From: Zhongshania aliphaticivorans
Lineage (GTDB): Bacteria; Pseudomonadota; Gammaproteobacteria; Pseudomonadales; Spongiibacteraceae
NCBI RefSeq assembly: GCF_902705875.1
Contig: NZ_CACSIK010000004.1
Coordinates: 134,121-198,120 of the forward strand
Direction of reading: 5' to 3'
Length of the DNA: 64,000 bases
Within the stretch, counting starts at the first letter, position 1, and each line of letters opens with the position of its first letter. The position numbers and the translations under genes were made by a program. Positions 48,688 through 57,100 of this stretch are shown here, piece by piece. The notes beneath the pieces were generated by a model. It saw only the letters and a list, made by a program, of their open reading frames with translations. It was not told the origin of the DNA and made no database searches.

Positions 48688-49459
48688 TGACCTAAGAGTC
48701 TTAGTCACGCGGCCAGAAGATCGCAGTGCAGACTTTGCTGCCGCGTTAAGGGCTGCTGGGGCAGAGGTTGTTTTGCAGCCGCTGCTAAATATTGCGCCTT
48801 TGACTGCAGCAGAGCACGGTGCGGCAATGCAAAAAAGTCACAGTATTCTGCTGAATCTTGATGAATACCAGCGGCTTATTTTTATCAGTGTTAATGCTGT
48901 GCAGTTTGGTGTGGAGCAGATAGAGCAATACTGGCCACAGTGGCCGGTGGGTATCGAGGTCTATGCCATTGGTGCGGCGACAGCAGCGGCATTAGCAGAT
49001 CGAGATGTCACGGTGCATCAGCGCGCTTTGGCAATGAATAGTGAAAGTTTACTCAGCTGTAGCGGGCTGCAAAATGTTGCGAAGTCTAAAATATTGATTG
49101 TTCGCGGTGTGGGTGGCAGAGAATATTTGGCTGAAGAGCTAAAGAAACGCGGAGCTTTGGTCGATTATGTTGAATGCTACCAGCGTTGCAAACCAAGTAT
49201 CGATGGCGAGCAGTTGCGAGAGGTGGTGTCAGCTAGGCGCGTAAATATGGTCGCGCTGAATAGCGGTGAAACCCTTAGCTATTTTACTGAGTTAATGGGC
49301 GAGGAGGCTTTTAGCTATCCAATTTTAGTGCCTGGGGCTCGAGTTGAGGAGCTAGCGAGAGCACAGGGGTATTGTTCTATCGTGCAGGCAGAAAATGCCG
49401 GTACGGAGGCAAGCATTACTGCGTTGGAGTGCTATGCTAATAACAATACACCGATATAA
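48668..49459 (+). CDS. hemD: Uroporphyrinogen-III synthase
   Basis: A 263-residue HemD-like protein: beginning [19 protein letters not shown], an N-terminal half with [15 protein letters not shown] and a C-terminal half with [16 protein letters not shown] and [10 protein letters not shown], as in the family. The ATG at 48668 lies inside hemC by 20 bases. It cyclises hydroxymethylbilane. HemD diverges strongly between species so the call leans on synteny too. Confidence 0.9.
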   Translation: MAIAKLSDLRVLVTRPEDRSADFAAALRAAGAEVVLQPLLNIAPLTAAEHGAAMQKSHSILLNLDEYQRLIFISVNAVQFGVEQIEQYWPQWPVGIEVYAIGAATAAALADRDVTVHQRALAMNSESLLSCSGLQNVAKSKILIVRGVGGREYLAEELKKRGALVDYVECYQRCKPSIDGEQLREVVSARRVNMVALNSGETLSYFTELMGEEAFSYPILVPGARVEELARAQGYCSIVQAENAGTEASITALECYANNNTPI

Positions 49460-49485
49460 CATTAAGTAGATGTTGAGAGAACATA

Positions 49486-50631
49486 ATGAGCGGCGAAAAA
49501 CCGGAAGATAATAAAGAGATTACAAAGGTAGAGGAGCAGGAGCCTGCGGTTGTTAGTGTTTCTGAACCGCCCTCCAGTAAAAAGACTGCAGAAAAACCAT
49601 CAAGCAAACCAGCGGACAAACCAAAGAAAAGCAGTAATGTGCTGGGCTTGCTGGCCTTGTTAATTGCCATTGTGGCATTGCTTGTGGTGGGCTGGATGTA
49701 TCAGCAAGACCAGCTGAATGCAGCGCAAACCCAAAATTTGAGTAAGAGTGTTACGGCAGAATTACGCTCCCTAACGGCATCACAGGCAGAATTCAATGCC
49801 TTAATAAGTGCTCAGCGTGAAGCCTTAGCGCAGCTGCGAAGTGATAGCAGTGCTCGATTAGATGCGCTGAGCCGTCGGAGTCAGGGCTTGGAGGTTACGG
49901 TACAGTCTCTGGCCACAGTGGATCGTAGAGATTGGTTGTTAGCTGAAGCCGAGTATCTTTTAAGGCTGGCCAATCAACGCGCTCAGTTAAGTCGTGATCC
50001 TCGCTCAGCGGCGCGTTTATTGAGCAGTGCCGATGAGATTTTACGTGATCTTGATGATGCCGCTTTGCATCCGGTACGTGCTGAATTGGCAAAAGAAATT
50101 GGCGCTTTGCAGCGTAGCGCAGAACTTGATGTAGAGGGAAACTATTTAGCGTTGCAGGCCTTGGCGCTTGAGGCAGAGAAACTCAAGATCTATAAAGCGC
50201 CGAGTTATGAGCCTGTGGTTGTAGAGCAAGAGCAATCTGGTTGGCAGCAACGTTTAGAGGGCGGTATCACCGCCGCGTGGGAAAAATTACGCAGTTATAT
50301 TCGCATTCGTCATCACGAGCAAAATTTCCGTGCACAACTCGCCCCAGAACAAGAGGCGGCGTTGCGTGCAAGTTTGCAGCTGATGTTTGAACAAGCGCAA
50401 TTAGCCCTGCTTGCTAACCGACCCGCACTCTATCAGCGAGCGCTGGAAAAATCGGCGGCGTGGCTGAATCGCTATTATCAACTAGATGAGCATCGCGACG
50501 CATTGTTAGAGCAAATTACAACGTTGGCCGCGGTACCTGTGGGTACAGAGATAGCGGATATTTCTGCTTCGATGGCAAGTTTAAAAGAATACATAAAAAG
50601 TAACCGCTGGCAGAAAGAGGCGCGCCAATGA
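49486..50631 (+). CDS. hemX: HemX-family membrane protein
   Basis: A 381-residue inner-membrane protein with a Ser/Lys/Pro-rich cytoplasmic N-terminus (about 45 residues), one membrane helix (about 50-70) and a long periplasmic, mostly helical region with coiled-coil features, including LAEAEYLLRLANQR, the hallmark of HemX proteins. The annotation 'uroporphyrinogen-III C-methyltransferase' is often carried by these proteins but no methyltransferase motif is seen. It is followed by hemY with ATGA overlap (50628-50631). Confidence 0.88.
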   Translation: MSGEKPEDNKEITKVEEQEPAVVSVSEPPSSKKTAEKPSSKPADKPKKSSNVLGLLALLIAIVALLVVGWMYQQDQLNAAQTQNLSKSVTAELRSLTASQAEFNALISAQREALAQLRSDSSARLDALSRRSQGLEVTVQSLATVDRRDWLLAEAEYLLRLANQRAQLSRDPRSAARLLSSADEILRDLDDAALHPVRAELAKEIGALQRSAELDVEGNYLALQALALEAEKLKIYKAPSYEPVVVEQEQSGWQQRLEGGITAAWEKLRSYIRIRHHEQNFRAQLAPEQEAALRASLQLMFEQAQLALLANRPALYQRALEKSAAWLNRYYQLDEHRDALLEQITTLAAVPVGTEIADISASMASLKEYIKSNRWQKEARQ

Positions 50632-51845
50632 AAATATTCATTGCGATCCTTTTAACCTTGGTGGTGGCGGCAGGATTAGCGGCAGCCATTCAATATGATC
50701 CTGGCTATATTCTTATTGCCTATGGGCAGACCACGGTTGAAATGACGATCTGGGTGGGATTGGCGGTGTTGGCCATCGTTATTATCCTCTTCTTTATCGT
50801 GTTTATAAGTTTACGCCGTGGCGCCAAGGTGTCGGACAATATAGGTAGTTTTTGGAGTAATCGCCGAGCCCGCCGCGGACGGAGTCACACAACATTGGGC
50901 ATGATTGCCTTTATTGAGGGTAATTGGGAGCGCTCAAGGAGGCTGCTGACCGATGCGCTTAAAGGGAGTGACGCACCTTTAATCAATTATTTATTGGCAG
51001 CGCGCGCTAGCCATGCTTTGGGAGATACTGCGTCTAGCCGTCGTTACTTGGGGCTAGCTGAAGAAACCAGTGCTAAGGCGAGTATCGCTGTCGCGCTGAC
51101 CCAGGCGGAAATGCAAGTCGACAACGGTCGTCTTGAAGAAGCATTAGCAACATTAACGCGGGCTCGTCGCAATGCGCAACGGCACCCCTCAGTACTGATT
51201 TTATTGAAGAAAGTGTATTTAGGGCTAAGTGACTGGAGTTCTTTACTCGAGTTGCTGCCCGATTTACGTAAGCACAATATTTTGCCAGCAGAGAAAATTG
51301 ATTCTTTAGAACGCCAGTCATTAATGGGTCAATTGGAACAAGCCGCGTCGCAAACCGATGTGGCTGCGGTTCAGCAGTGGTGGAAACAAGTGCCTAAGCT
51401 GTGGCAAAAAGACACGGATTTAGTATTAAGCTATGCACGCTCACTCAGTGCTATTGGTGAAGATGCCGAGGCTGAGAAAGTAATACGCCAAGCGTTAAAG
51501 CAGAATTGGTCATCTGAGCTGGTATTGTTCTATGGTCGTGTTGCAGGTTCAGACTTAACACGTCAGCTTAGTACCGCCGAGGCCTGGCAGAAAGAGCATG
51601 GCGCTGACCCCGCATTGCTATTCAGTTTGGGGCGCTTATCGTTGCGTAATGAGCTGTGGGAAAAAGCGAAAAATTATTTTGAGCAGTCCTATCGTTTAGC
51701 GCCTTCGGCGGAGCTAGGTTTTGAGCTGGGCCGATTGCTGAGTAATATGGGCGCGTTGGCAGAGTCAGAGCAGTACACCCAGCAGGCTTTGGAATTACAA
51801 GGGCAGTCATTGCCGTCTTTACCACAGCCGCGATTAGCGCAGTAA
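50628..51845 (+). CDS. hemY: HemY protoheme biosynthesis-associated TPR protein
   Basis: A 405-residue protein with two N-terminal membrane helices (about residues 3-22 and 42-63) followed by TPR-like helical repeats, e.g. LLAARASHALGDTASSRRYL and YARSLSAIGEDAEAE. This is gammaproteobacterial HemY, unrelated to the oxygen-dependent protoporphyrinogen oxidase of the same name. Its role in haem synthesis or assembly is unsettled. It is coupled to hemX. Many Gln/Ala residues in the C-terminus. Confidence 0.86.
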   Translation: MKIFIAILLTLVVAAGLAAAIQYDPGYILIAYGQTTVEMTIWVGLAVLAIVIILFFIVFISLRRGAKVSDNIGSFWSNRRARRGRSHTTLGMIAFIEGNWERSRRLLTDALKGSDAPLINYLLAARASHALGDTASSRRYLGLAEETSAKASIAVALTQAEMQVDNGRLEEALATLTRARRNAQRHPSVLILLKKVYLGLSDWSSLLELLPDLRKHNILPAEKIDSLERQSLMGQLEQAASQTDVAAVQQWWKQVPKLWQKDTDLVLSYARSLSAIGEDAEAEKVIRQALKQNWSSELVLFYGRVAGSDLTRQLSTAEAWQKEHGADPALLFSLGRLSLRNELWEKAKNYFEQSYRLAPSAELGFELGRLLSNMGALAESEQYTQQALELQGQSLPSLPQPRLAQ

Positions 51846-51906
51846 TTGAAGTAGACGTGAATTTTTGATGATGGCCTTAAGTGGGTCATCTTTCAAGGAA
51901 GGGTAT

Positions 51907-52212
51907 GTGAATATTGAAGGTCTAGAAAAAATGCTGGCCAAAGGCAATGACAGCGCAATGCTGCGTTTTGGCTTGGCAAAGGCGTATTTTGATTCACAGC
52001 CAGAGCTAGCTGTTGAGCATCTGCGTGAATGTGTCGCTTTAGACCCAGATTACTCTGCTGCGTGGAATTTACTGGGCAAGGCCTATGTGCAGACAGGGGA
52101 TAAGGTGAGCGCCGAGTCGGTGTGGTCCACCGGCCTGGATGTCGCAATTCGTAAGGGTGACAAGCAGACGGAAAAAGAAATTACGGTGTTTTTAAAAAAA
52201 TTACAAAAGTAA
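51907..52212 (+). CDS. Small TPR protein downstream of hemY
   Basis: A 101-residue TPR protein. I choose the GTG at 51907, preceded by AAGGAAGGG, because the protein then begins MNIEGLEKMLAKGNDSAMLRF, as in related Pseudomonas TPR proteins; the frame is open to 51865 with TTG and ATG codons that lack such a site. Two TPR units: LRFGLAKAYFDSQPELAVEHL and NLLGKAYVQTGDKVSAES. It lies 61 bases after hemY and may belong to the same transcript. It probably acts as a protein-binding module; partner unknown. Confidence 0.78.
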   Translation: MNIEGLEKMLAKGNDSAMLRFGLAKAYFDSQPELAVEHLRECVALDPDYSAAWNLLGKAYVQTGDKVSAESVWSTGLDVAIRKGDKQTEKEITVFLKKLQK

Positions 52213-52529
52213 GTCCTCTGTTTTCACCTTATCTTTAGCAGTTTTACGCCCTCTTACAGCAGTTTTTATTGTCAATGTGCGACATTCACTGTTTTTACTT
52301 TGTTTCGTAGATGAACTTCCATAGTATTGAATGCGAGCGCATTTTCCCGTTTAGACGCAAATGGCATTACTTTCGCTATTTTCGGTAACAAATTGATGTA
52401 AGAAGGGGCAAATGTGCGCGGCAATACCTGATGTAATGCGCAAAAAAGTTCATCGAAATGCAGTTTGCGACTTTGGTATGTTAAGCGGATTTTAATAGAA
52501 CATAATAATCTGAATGGGAGTGCAGTGAC
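52213..52529. other. Intergenic region before the aldehyde dehydrogenase
   Basis: 317 bases with no supported gene. A 98-codon minus-strand frame (52272-52568) is a shadow that overlaps the start of the downstream gene. Sequence is moderately AT-rich; no strong promoter or hairpin is visible apart from the GGGAGTG ribosome binding site just before 52530. Confidence 0.45.
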
Positions 52530-53975
52530 ATGAATAGCAGTGTAGATATTCCAGAAAATATTGGCCAATCATCCATATTGCGGACCGCATTTGATGCCCA
52601 GCGAGAGGCTTATCTTGCCGCGCCAGTGCCTGATTTTGCTCAGCGTAAGCAAGACTTGCTTGCCTTAAAAAGAATGATTAACGAAAACCGCGAGGCGATT
52701 GTTACCGCAATTTCTGAGGATTATGGCAATCGCTCGCGACACGAAAGTTTGTTTGCCGAAATCATCACCGTAACGGATGGTATTAATAGTACCATTAAAA
52801 AGATGAAAGGCTGGATGAAGGTTCAGCGCCGTCACGTGGATCAGATGATGTTTCCCGGTGGTAAAAACCGTGTGATACCTCAGCCTCTTGGTGTTGTCGG
52901 ACTCATTATTCCGTGGAATTTCCCCATTAATTTAAGTATGAGCCAAATTACAGCGGCTTTTGCAGCGGGTAACCGCGCAATGGTGAAAATGTCGGAGAAT
53001 TCCATTGCACTTACCCGCTTATTGATTTCTATTGCGCCTAAATATTTTCCACCTGAAAAACTGGTTTTCTTCGAAGAGACTGGACAGGTCGGCATTGAAT
53101 TTTCGACCTTGCCCTTCGATTTACTGGTGTTCACTGGCTCTGGTCAAACAGGCCGCTCAGTAATGGCCGCAGCAGCTAAAAACTTAACCCCCGTTGTGTT
53201 GGAGTTGGGCGGGAAGGCGCCAGCTATTGTCGACCCAGATTACTCATTAGAAAAAGCCGTAGACCGTATTCTATTTGTTAAACAATTTAATGCGGGCCAG
53301 ATTTGTACCAACGTCGATTATGTTTTTGTTCATCAAAGTAAAATCGAAGAGTTTGTTAGTGCGGCCCAAGCTTGGGTGAAAAAACATTGTCCAGATATTA
53401 ACAGCCCTGATTACACCTCTATTATTGATAATCGATCTTTGCAGCGTCTTGAAAACACCTTGGAAGATGCGCGTAGTAAAGGTGCGCGGGTTATCAATTT
53501 ACATGGTGATCAAACTAGCGATCCTGTGACACGTAAGATGCCGCTGCATTTGATTTTAGATACTTCGGCAGAAATGAACATTCGCTGCCGTGAAACATTT
53601 GGGCCTCTGTTGCTGGTGCTTGGCTATGACCAGCCTGAAGAGGTAATCGATTATGTAAATGCCAATGATAGACCATTGGCGGTGTACCCCTTTACCAATA
53701 AGCGCGCCTTACAAGATTTGTATATTGAGCGAATCATGTCTGGTGGTGTTACGGTAAATGATGCGTTGTTCCATGTTGCCCAGCACGACATTCCTTTTGG
53801 GGGTGTGGGTCCCAGTGGTATGGGTCATTATCATGGTTACGAAGGCTTTGTAACGTTCTCAAAACTGCGGCCAGTATTTTACCAAGCCTCGTTTTCAGCC
53901 ATGAAGTTCCTGCGCCCGCCTTATGGCCAATTTGCGACGAAGTTTTATGACTTCCTGGTGAAATTTAAAAGCTAA
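52530..53975 (+). CDS. Coniferyl-aldehyde dehydrogenase-type ALDH
   Basis: A 481-residue aldehyde dehydrogenase. Catalytic Cys lies in FNAGQICTNVDYVF and the general-base Glu in VVLELGGKAPAIV; the NAD loop appears as FTGSGQTGRSVM. Overall the sequence, with a C-terminal membrane-associating tail (FATKFYDFLVKFKS), is nearest to coniferyl-aldehyde dehydrogenases (calB type) and fatty-aldehyde dehydrogenases, which use aromatic or long-chain aldehydes. ATG at 52530 follows GGGAGTG. It is a single-gene unit bounded by the 54101-54151 hairpin. Confidence 0.86.
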   Translation: MNSSVDIPENIGQSSILRTAFDAQREAYLAAPVPDFAQRKQDLLALKRMINENREAIVTAISEDYGNRSRHESLFAEIITVTDGINSTIKKMKGWMKVQRRHVDQMMFPGGKNRVIPQPLGVVGLIIPWNFPINLSMSQITAAFAAGNRAMVKMSENSIALTRLLISIAPKYFPPEKLVFFEETGQVGIEFSTLPFDLLVFTGSGQTGRSVMAAAAKNLTPVVLELGGKAPAIVDPDYSLEKAVDRILFVKQFNAGQICTNVDYVFVHQSKIEEFVSAAQAWVKKHCPDINSPDYTSIIDNRSLQRLENTLEDARSKGARVINLHGDQTSDPVTRKMPLHLILDTSAEMNIRCRETFGPLLLVLGYDQPEEVIDYVNANDRPLAVYPFTNKRALQDLYIERIMSGGVTVNDALFHVAQHDIPFGGVGPSGMGHYHGYEGFVTFSKLRPVFYQASFSAMKFLRPPYGQFATKFYDFLVKFKS

Positions 53976-54100
53976 GTGATTTAGTGTATTGGTTCACGGC
54001 GTTGAGCGGCTGTTCGACGCTGTTGTGTTTGAGTGCTGCTATTCATTGGCATTCTGTGCTTACCTAAACACAGCTTAGCCGTCATGCTTTGGTGACATAA

Positions 54101-54151
54101 TAAACCACCCCTATGAGGAAATAGAATGAGCTTCCTCATAGGGGTGGTTTA
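54101..54151. terminator. Long perfect inverted repeat between convergent genes
   Basis: A 20-base perfect stem: TAAACCACCCCTATGAGGAA (54101-54120) pairs with its complement at 54132-54151 around an 11-base loop. It lies between the ends of the ALDH gene and the convergent repeat-protein gene (stop at 54177). A short A/T run closes each arm, so a bidirectional terminator is the best reading, though the arms are unusually long. Confidence 0.7.
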
Positions 54152-54176
54152 GTAATAAAAATAATTAATTTCTAGT

Positions 54177-54653
54177 TTAAAGAACTGACCCTAACATGGG
54201 TGTAACAGTATTAAGCAAGCCAGTTGCTACTGGTAATAACCCTCCGGTAATGTCTGATACAATGGGTATCTCCCCGTTGCCTAATAGGCCTATAGATCCT
54301 GTTAGTGTTTCTAAGCCAGGTAATACTGTGTCTACAGTGCCGAACACAACAGGTACTACCGGTTCTACAACACCGCCAACCAGTCCAGTAACGACAGGAA
54401 CGACGCCACCGACAAGTTGAGTGCTTGTTAAACGCTCTACTAACGGGAGTGTATTATCCACAAGACCAAGGGCAAGAGGAACAACGGGTTCTAGAACACC
54501 GCTTGTGAGCCCCGTGACGGCAGGCAGGAGCCCGCCAACAAGGCCGCTATCCAAGCTAAGTGCGTTCCCCAATAAACCAGCAACGGCATTGTCAGAATGT
54601 GCGCTGGTGTTAAATGATAATATTAAAATAAATGCAAAAATCTTAGTTTTCAT
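54177..54653 (-). CDS. Secreted hydrophobic Gly/Val/Leu repeat protein
   Basis: A 158-residue protein with a signal peptide (MKTKIFAFILILSFNTSAHS) and a mature part almost wholly of Gly, Val, Leu, Pro and Thr. A roughly 44-residue unit occurs twice: GLVGGLLPAVTGLTSGVLEP-VVPLALGLVDNTLPLVERLT and GLVGGVVEPVVPVVFG-TVDTVLPGLETLT, with a third partial copy ITGGLLPVATGLLNTVTPML. Start ATG 54653 follows GGAGA; frame open to 54695. Repeat spacing suggests stacked strands or a hydrophobic filament, but no family is recognised. The opposite strand shows Pro/Thr-rich open frames that are only shadows. Confidence 0.7.
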   Translation of the reverse strand: MKTKIFAFILILSFNTSAHSDNAVAGLLGNALSLDSGLVGGLLPAVTGLTSGVLEPVVPLALGLVDNTLPLVERLTSTQLVGGVVPVVTGLVGGVVEPVVPVVFGTVDTVLPGLETLTGSIGLLGNGEIPIVSDITGGLLPVATGLLNTVTPMLGSVL

Positions 54654-55323
54654 CTCAAAAATCTCCATTTGGTTTTTCACTATGACACAAAGCATAAAAT
54701 GCTTATCTGTTGTTTCGCAATATTGATGCCACTCGGTTAATAATATTTATATAGCTCGGTTATCGTGATTTATAATGAGATATTGATCACAAAATGCGCT
54801 TAAACATTCATTTTATATGCATAATTACTAATGTTGTTTTATTGTTTTATGCCTATAAAAACAGGGTTTTGCTAGATTTTGGGGCGATATAAGCAAGGTT
54901 TTGTCAAAGGGGTGCAATACTATAGTGAGTTACTTAACTCGCTGGGATACATAAATAAAAAGATGGGAATTAGGCTTCTAACACTCATTTTAGTTGCTCT
55001 GTGTTTTAGCTATGACACATAGGTGGTTTTTTGAATAATAATTTTTTCGTCATTGTTGTCGTGCTGTTAGAAGTATTAGAGGAGGGTGTTAAATAGAAGT
55101 TTTATCAATGAGAACCATGAAAACCACTGCCGATTTATGTATAGGGGTTTACTTTTCTGCTGCATCTGGCTGCTTTACAGAATTAGTCAGTCCACTTTTT
55201 AGGGGGCTGCTGCGGCGTGATCATGGGTTCAAATAGGCGGGTGTACAGGTTTTAGCTTGAGAGCCTGTTTTTGATTACAATCTGCGCTGCAATAATAATA
55301 CGTAACTTGAAGGTAAATGTTTT
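54654..55323. other. Long AT-rich intergenic region
   Basis: About 670 bases between divergent starts, with no open frame that carries a ribosome binding site. It is AT-rich and includes a 6-base dyad GAGTTA/TAACTC at 54927-54940 and scattered A/T runs. Promoters for both divergent genes must lie here; none is clear enough to call. Confidence 0.45.
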
Positions 55324-56361
55324 ATGGCTCTTCCTAGTGAATCTCACGCGTGGGTTATTGACCACTACTTAGATAACAAGCTTGATGGCTCAGAGCTGCG
55401 ATGGCAGTCGCGGTCTTTATCAGCGCTAGCGTCAGGACAGGTATTAATCAAGACTTGCCTGCTTTCGCTCGATGCATCAAACCTACTTTGGCTCAGTGAA
55501 AAAGAAGATTATCTTCCGCAGCTACAAATTGGAGATGTTATGCGGGGCAATGTGATTGCTCGTGTAGAGGCTTCGATGCACCCGGGCTTTTCAGAGGGAG
55601 ACTATATTCTTAGCCTTCAAAGTTGGGCTGACTATATGGTGGTAGATGGCGATAGCTTATTAGGGGATGGCATCACGGTTAAATTCACGCCTCACCCAGA
55701 AATACCTTTAGATGCTTATGTTGGCACTTTGGGAATTACCGGTTGGTCTGCTTATATTGGCATGATGGAAATAGGCAGATTGACGGCAGATGATTGCGTA
55801 CTAGTTAGTGGCGCGGCTGGGGCTACAGGCATTATGGCGGCGCAAATTGCCAAAGCGGCTGGGGCAAAGGTGTTTGGTTTGGCCGGTGGAAGTGATAAAT
55901 GTGAGTTTTTGACAAAAGTGATTAACTTAGATGGGGCTATTGATTATAAGGCGAGCTCTGATTTACAGCAGACAATATCAGAATTGATACCGGAGGGTGT
56001 TGATGTCTTTTTTGATAATGTGGGTGGCGAAATTCTTGATGCGGTATTGCCAAATATGGTGATTAACGGCCGCATTGTGGCGTCAGGTAGTGTGTCGCAA
56101 TACGGAAAGTCCAACGCGTATGGCATCAAAAATCTACCTCTAGTCACTACCCGCCGGTTGCGAATGGAGGGGTTTTTAATATTGGATTATCTTCACCAGA
56201 TAACGGGGGTACTCTCCACAATGGAGCGCTGGCTGCTCGAAGGTAAGTTAATGAATAAGAATCATATTCTTGAAGGGTTGGAGCGTGCGCCTGAGGCGCT
56301 TCAAACATTAATGAACGGTGGTAATGTTGGGAAGTTAGCAATCTACCTAGCTGATCATTAA
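55324..56361 (+). CDS. MDR-family NADP-dependent oxidoreductase (CurA/leukotriene B4 dehydrogenase-like)
   Basis: A 345-residue zinc-independent medium-chain reductase. The NADP motif is SGAAGATGIMAAQIAKAAGA (about residues 160-178), with FFDNVGGEILD and the PTGR-like end MEGFLILDYLHQITG. Such enzymes reduce alpha,beta-unsaturated ketones or alkenals. No zinc ligands of true alcohol dehydrogenases are present. Starts at ATG 55324. Downstream lies a strong hairpin (56418-56461). Confidence 0.85.
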   Translation: MALPSESHAWVIDHYLDNKLDGSELRWQSRSLSALASGQVLIKTCLLSLDASNLLWLSEKEDYLPQLQIGDVMRGNVIARVEASMHPGFSEGDYILSLQSWADYMVVDGDSLLGDGITVKFTPHPEIPLDAYVGTLGITGWSAYIGMMEIGRLTADDCVLVSGAAGATGIMAAQIAKAAGAKVFGLAGGSDKCEFLTKVINLDGAIDYKASSDLQQTISELIPEGVDVFFDNVGGEILDAVLPNMVINGRIVASGSVSQYGKSNAYGIKNLPLVTTRRLRMEGFLILDYLHQITGVLSTMERWLLEGKLMNKNHILEGLERAPEALQTLMNGGNVGKLAIYLADH

Positions 56362-56417
56362 ATTTATTGACGGGCATTAATTCGTGATTTTGTTTCGGTG
56401 CCTAAAAGCTGGCAAGC

Positions 56418-56461
56418 GCAAATAAACAAGCAGAATCTCGTGAAGCTGCTTGTTTATTTGC
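56418..56461. terminator. Terminator hairpin between oxidoreductase and phnA-like gene
   Basis: Sixteen-base perfect stem GCAAATAAACAAGCAG (56418-56433) / complement (56446-56461), 12-base loop, placed between convergent genes (stops at 56361 and 56506). The A/T-rich outer part of the stem (TTTATTTG) supports termination in both directions. Confidence 0.75.
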
Positions 56462-56505
56462 TGTAGTCAAAATAATGCTGAAAAATGCGATTTACGATGA
56501 TGTGT

Positions 56506-56850
56506 CTAGTCGTTGGCTTTCTTAACGAACTCAGATTTAAGCATCATTGGGCCTATACCTTTAATGTTGCAGTCAATATTGTGGTCTCCTTCCACTAAGC
56601 GGCCAATTTTTACTTTGGTGCCGATTTTGGCCGTAGTAGAGGTGCCTTTAATTTTAAGGTCTTTTATCAAAGTTACATTGTCGCCCTCGGCTAATAGATT
56701 GCCGTTGGCATCTTTAATGATAAGGGCATCCTCATCTTGTGACTCTTCTGATGGGTTCCACTCATAGCCACACTCTGGGCAAGCGAGTAGGGCTTGAACT
56801 TCGTATACATAGCTCGATTCACATTTTGGGCAGGGCGGTAAGCTACTCAT
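56506..56850 (-). CDS. PhnA/YjdM-family zinc-ribbon protein
   Basis: A 114-residue protein. The N-terminal zinc ribbon has two CxxC pairs (PPCPKCES and ACPECGYEW), then a small beta domain ([25 protein letters not shown]). It belongs to the PhnA/YjdM family, named from a phosphonate gene cluster though its function is undefined. ATG at 56850 follows AAGGAA. It is the third gene after the SulP permease on the same strand. Confidence 0.88.
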   Translation of the reverse strand: MSSLPPCPKCESSYVYEVQALLACPECGYEWNPSEESQDEDALIIKDANGNLLAEGDNVTLIKDLKIKGTSTTAKIGTKVKIGRLVEGDHNIDCNIKGIGPMMLKSEFVKKAND

Positions 56851-56869
56851 TATTTATTTCCTTTAAGTG

Positions 56870-57100
56870 TCATAAAAAAACAGTGAAATCATTTAAGCCG
56901 AGAGACTTAATAAGTGGGGCTAAGGCATTAAGGTCTTTATGGGTAATGGGCTTGTCTTCATTATCTGCAAAAACATAGGCCTTGTTGTCTTTGTCGTGCA
57001 GCATAACAAACCATTGATCTATATTCCCGGGGCTGACCCTTACCTGGGCTTCTTTCCACGCGCCAGCCTTTCCGAGTGCAATGGCATTATCGAGTTTCAT
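56870..57100 (-). CDS. Small hypothetical protein in SulP operon
   Basis: A 76-residue cytoplasmic protein beginning MKLDNAIALGKAGAWKEAQV, with a central WFVMLHDKDNKAYVFADN and acidic DNEDKPIT segment, no membrane helix or signal. Its ATG overlaps the permease stop (ATGA, 57097-57100), so translation is coupled, which supports it as a real gene. No family recognised; partner in sulfate/anion transport or a regulator are possible. Confidence 0.62.
   Translation of the reverse strand: MKLDNAIALGKAGAWKEAQVRVSPGNIDQWFVMLHDKDNKAYVFADNEDKPITHKDLNALAPLIKSLGLNDFTVFL

Noticed and set aside
54064..54074. TAAACACAGCT resembling the core of the phosphatase 3' end repeat
   Set aside because: Only 11 bases match and the flanking sequence is unrelated, so it is probably chance and not a third copy.
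54196..54726. Two Pro/Thr-rich plus-strand open frames opposite the repeat protein
   Set aside because: They mirror the repeats of the minus-strand gene; lack signal peptides and ribosome binding sites. The minus-strand gene has both.
55225..55245. GGGTTCAAAT resembling a tRNA T-arm
   Set aside because: Flanking bases do not form the 5-base T stem and no acceptor or anticodon arm can be built upstream.
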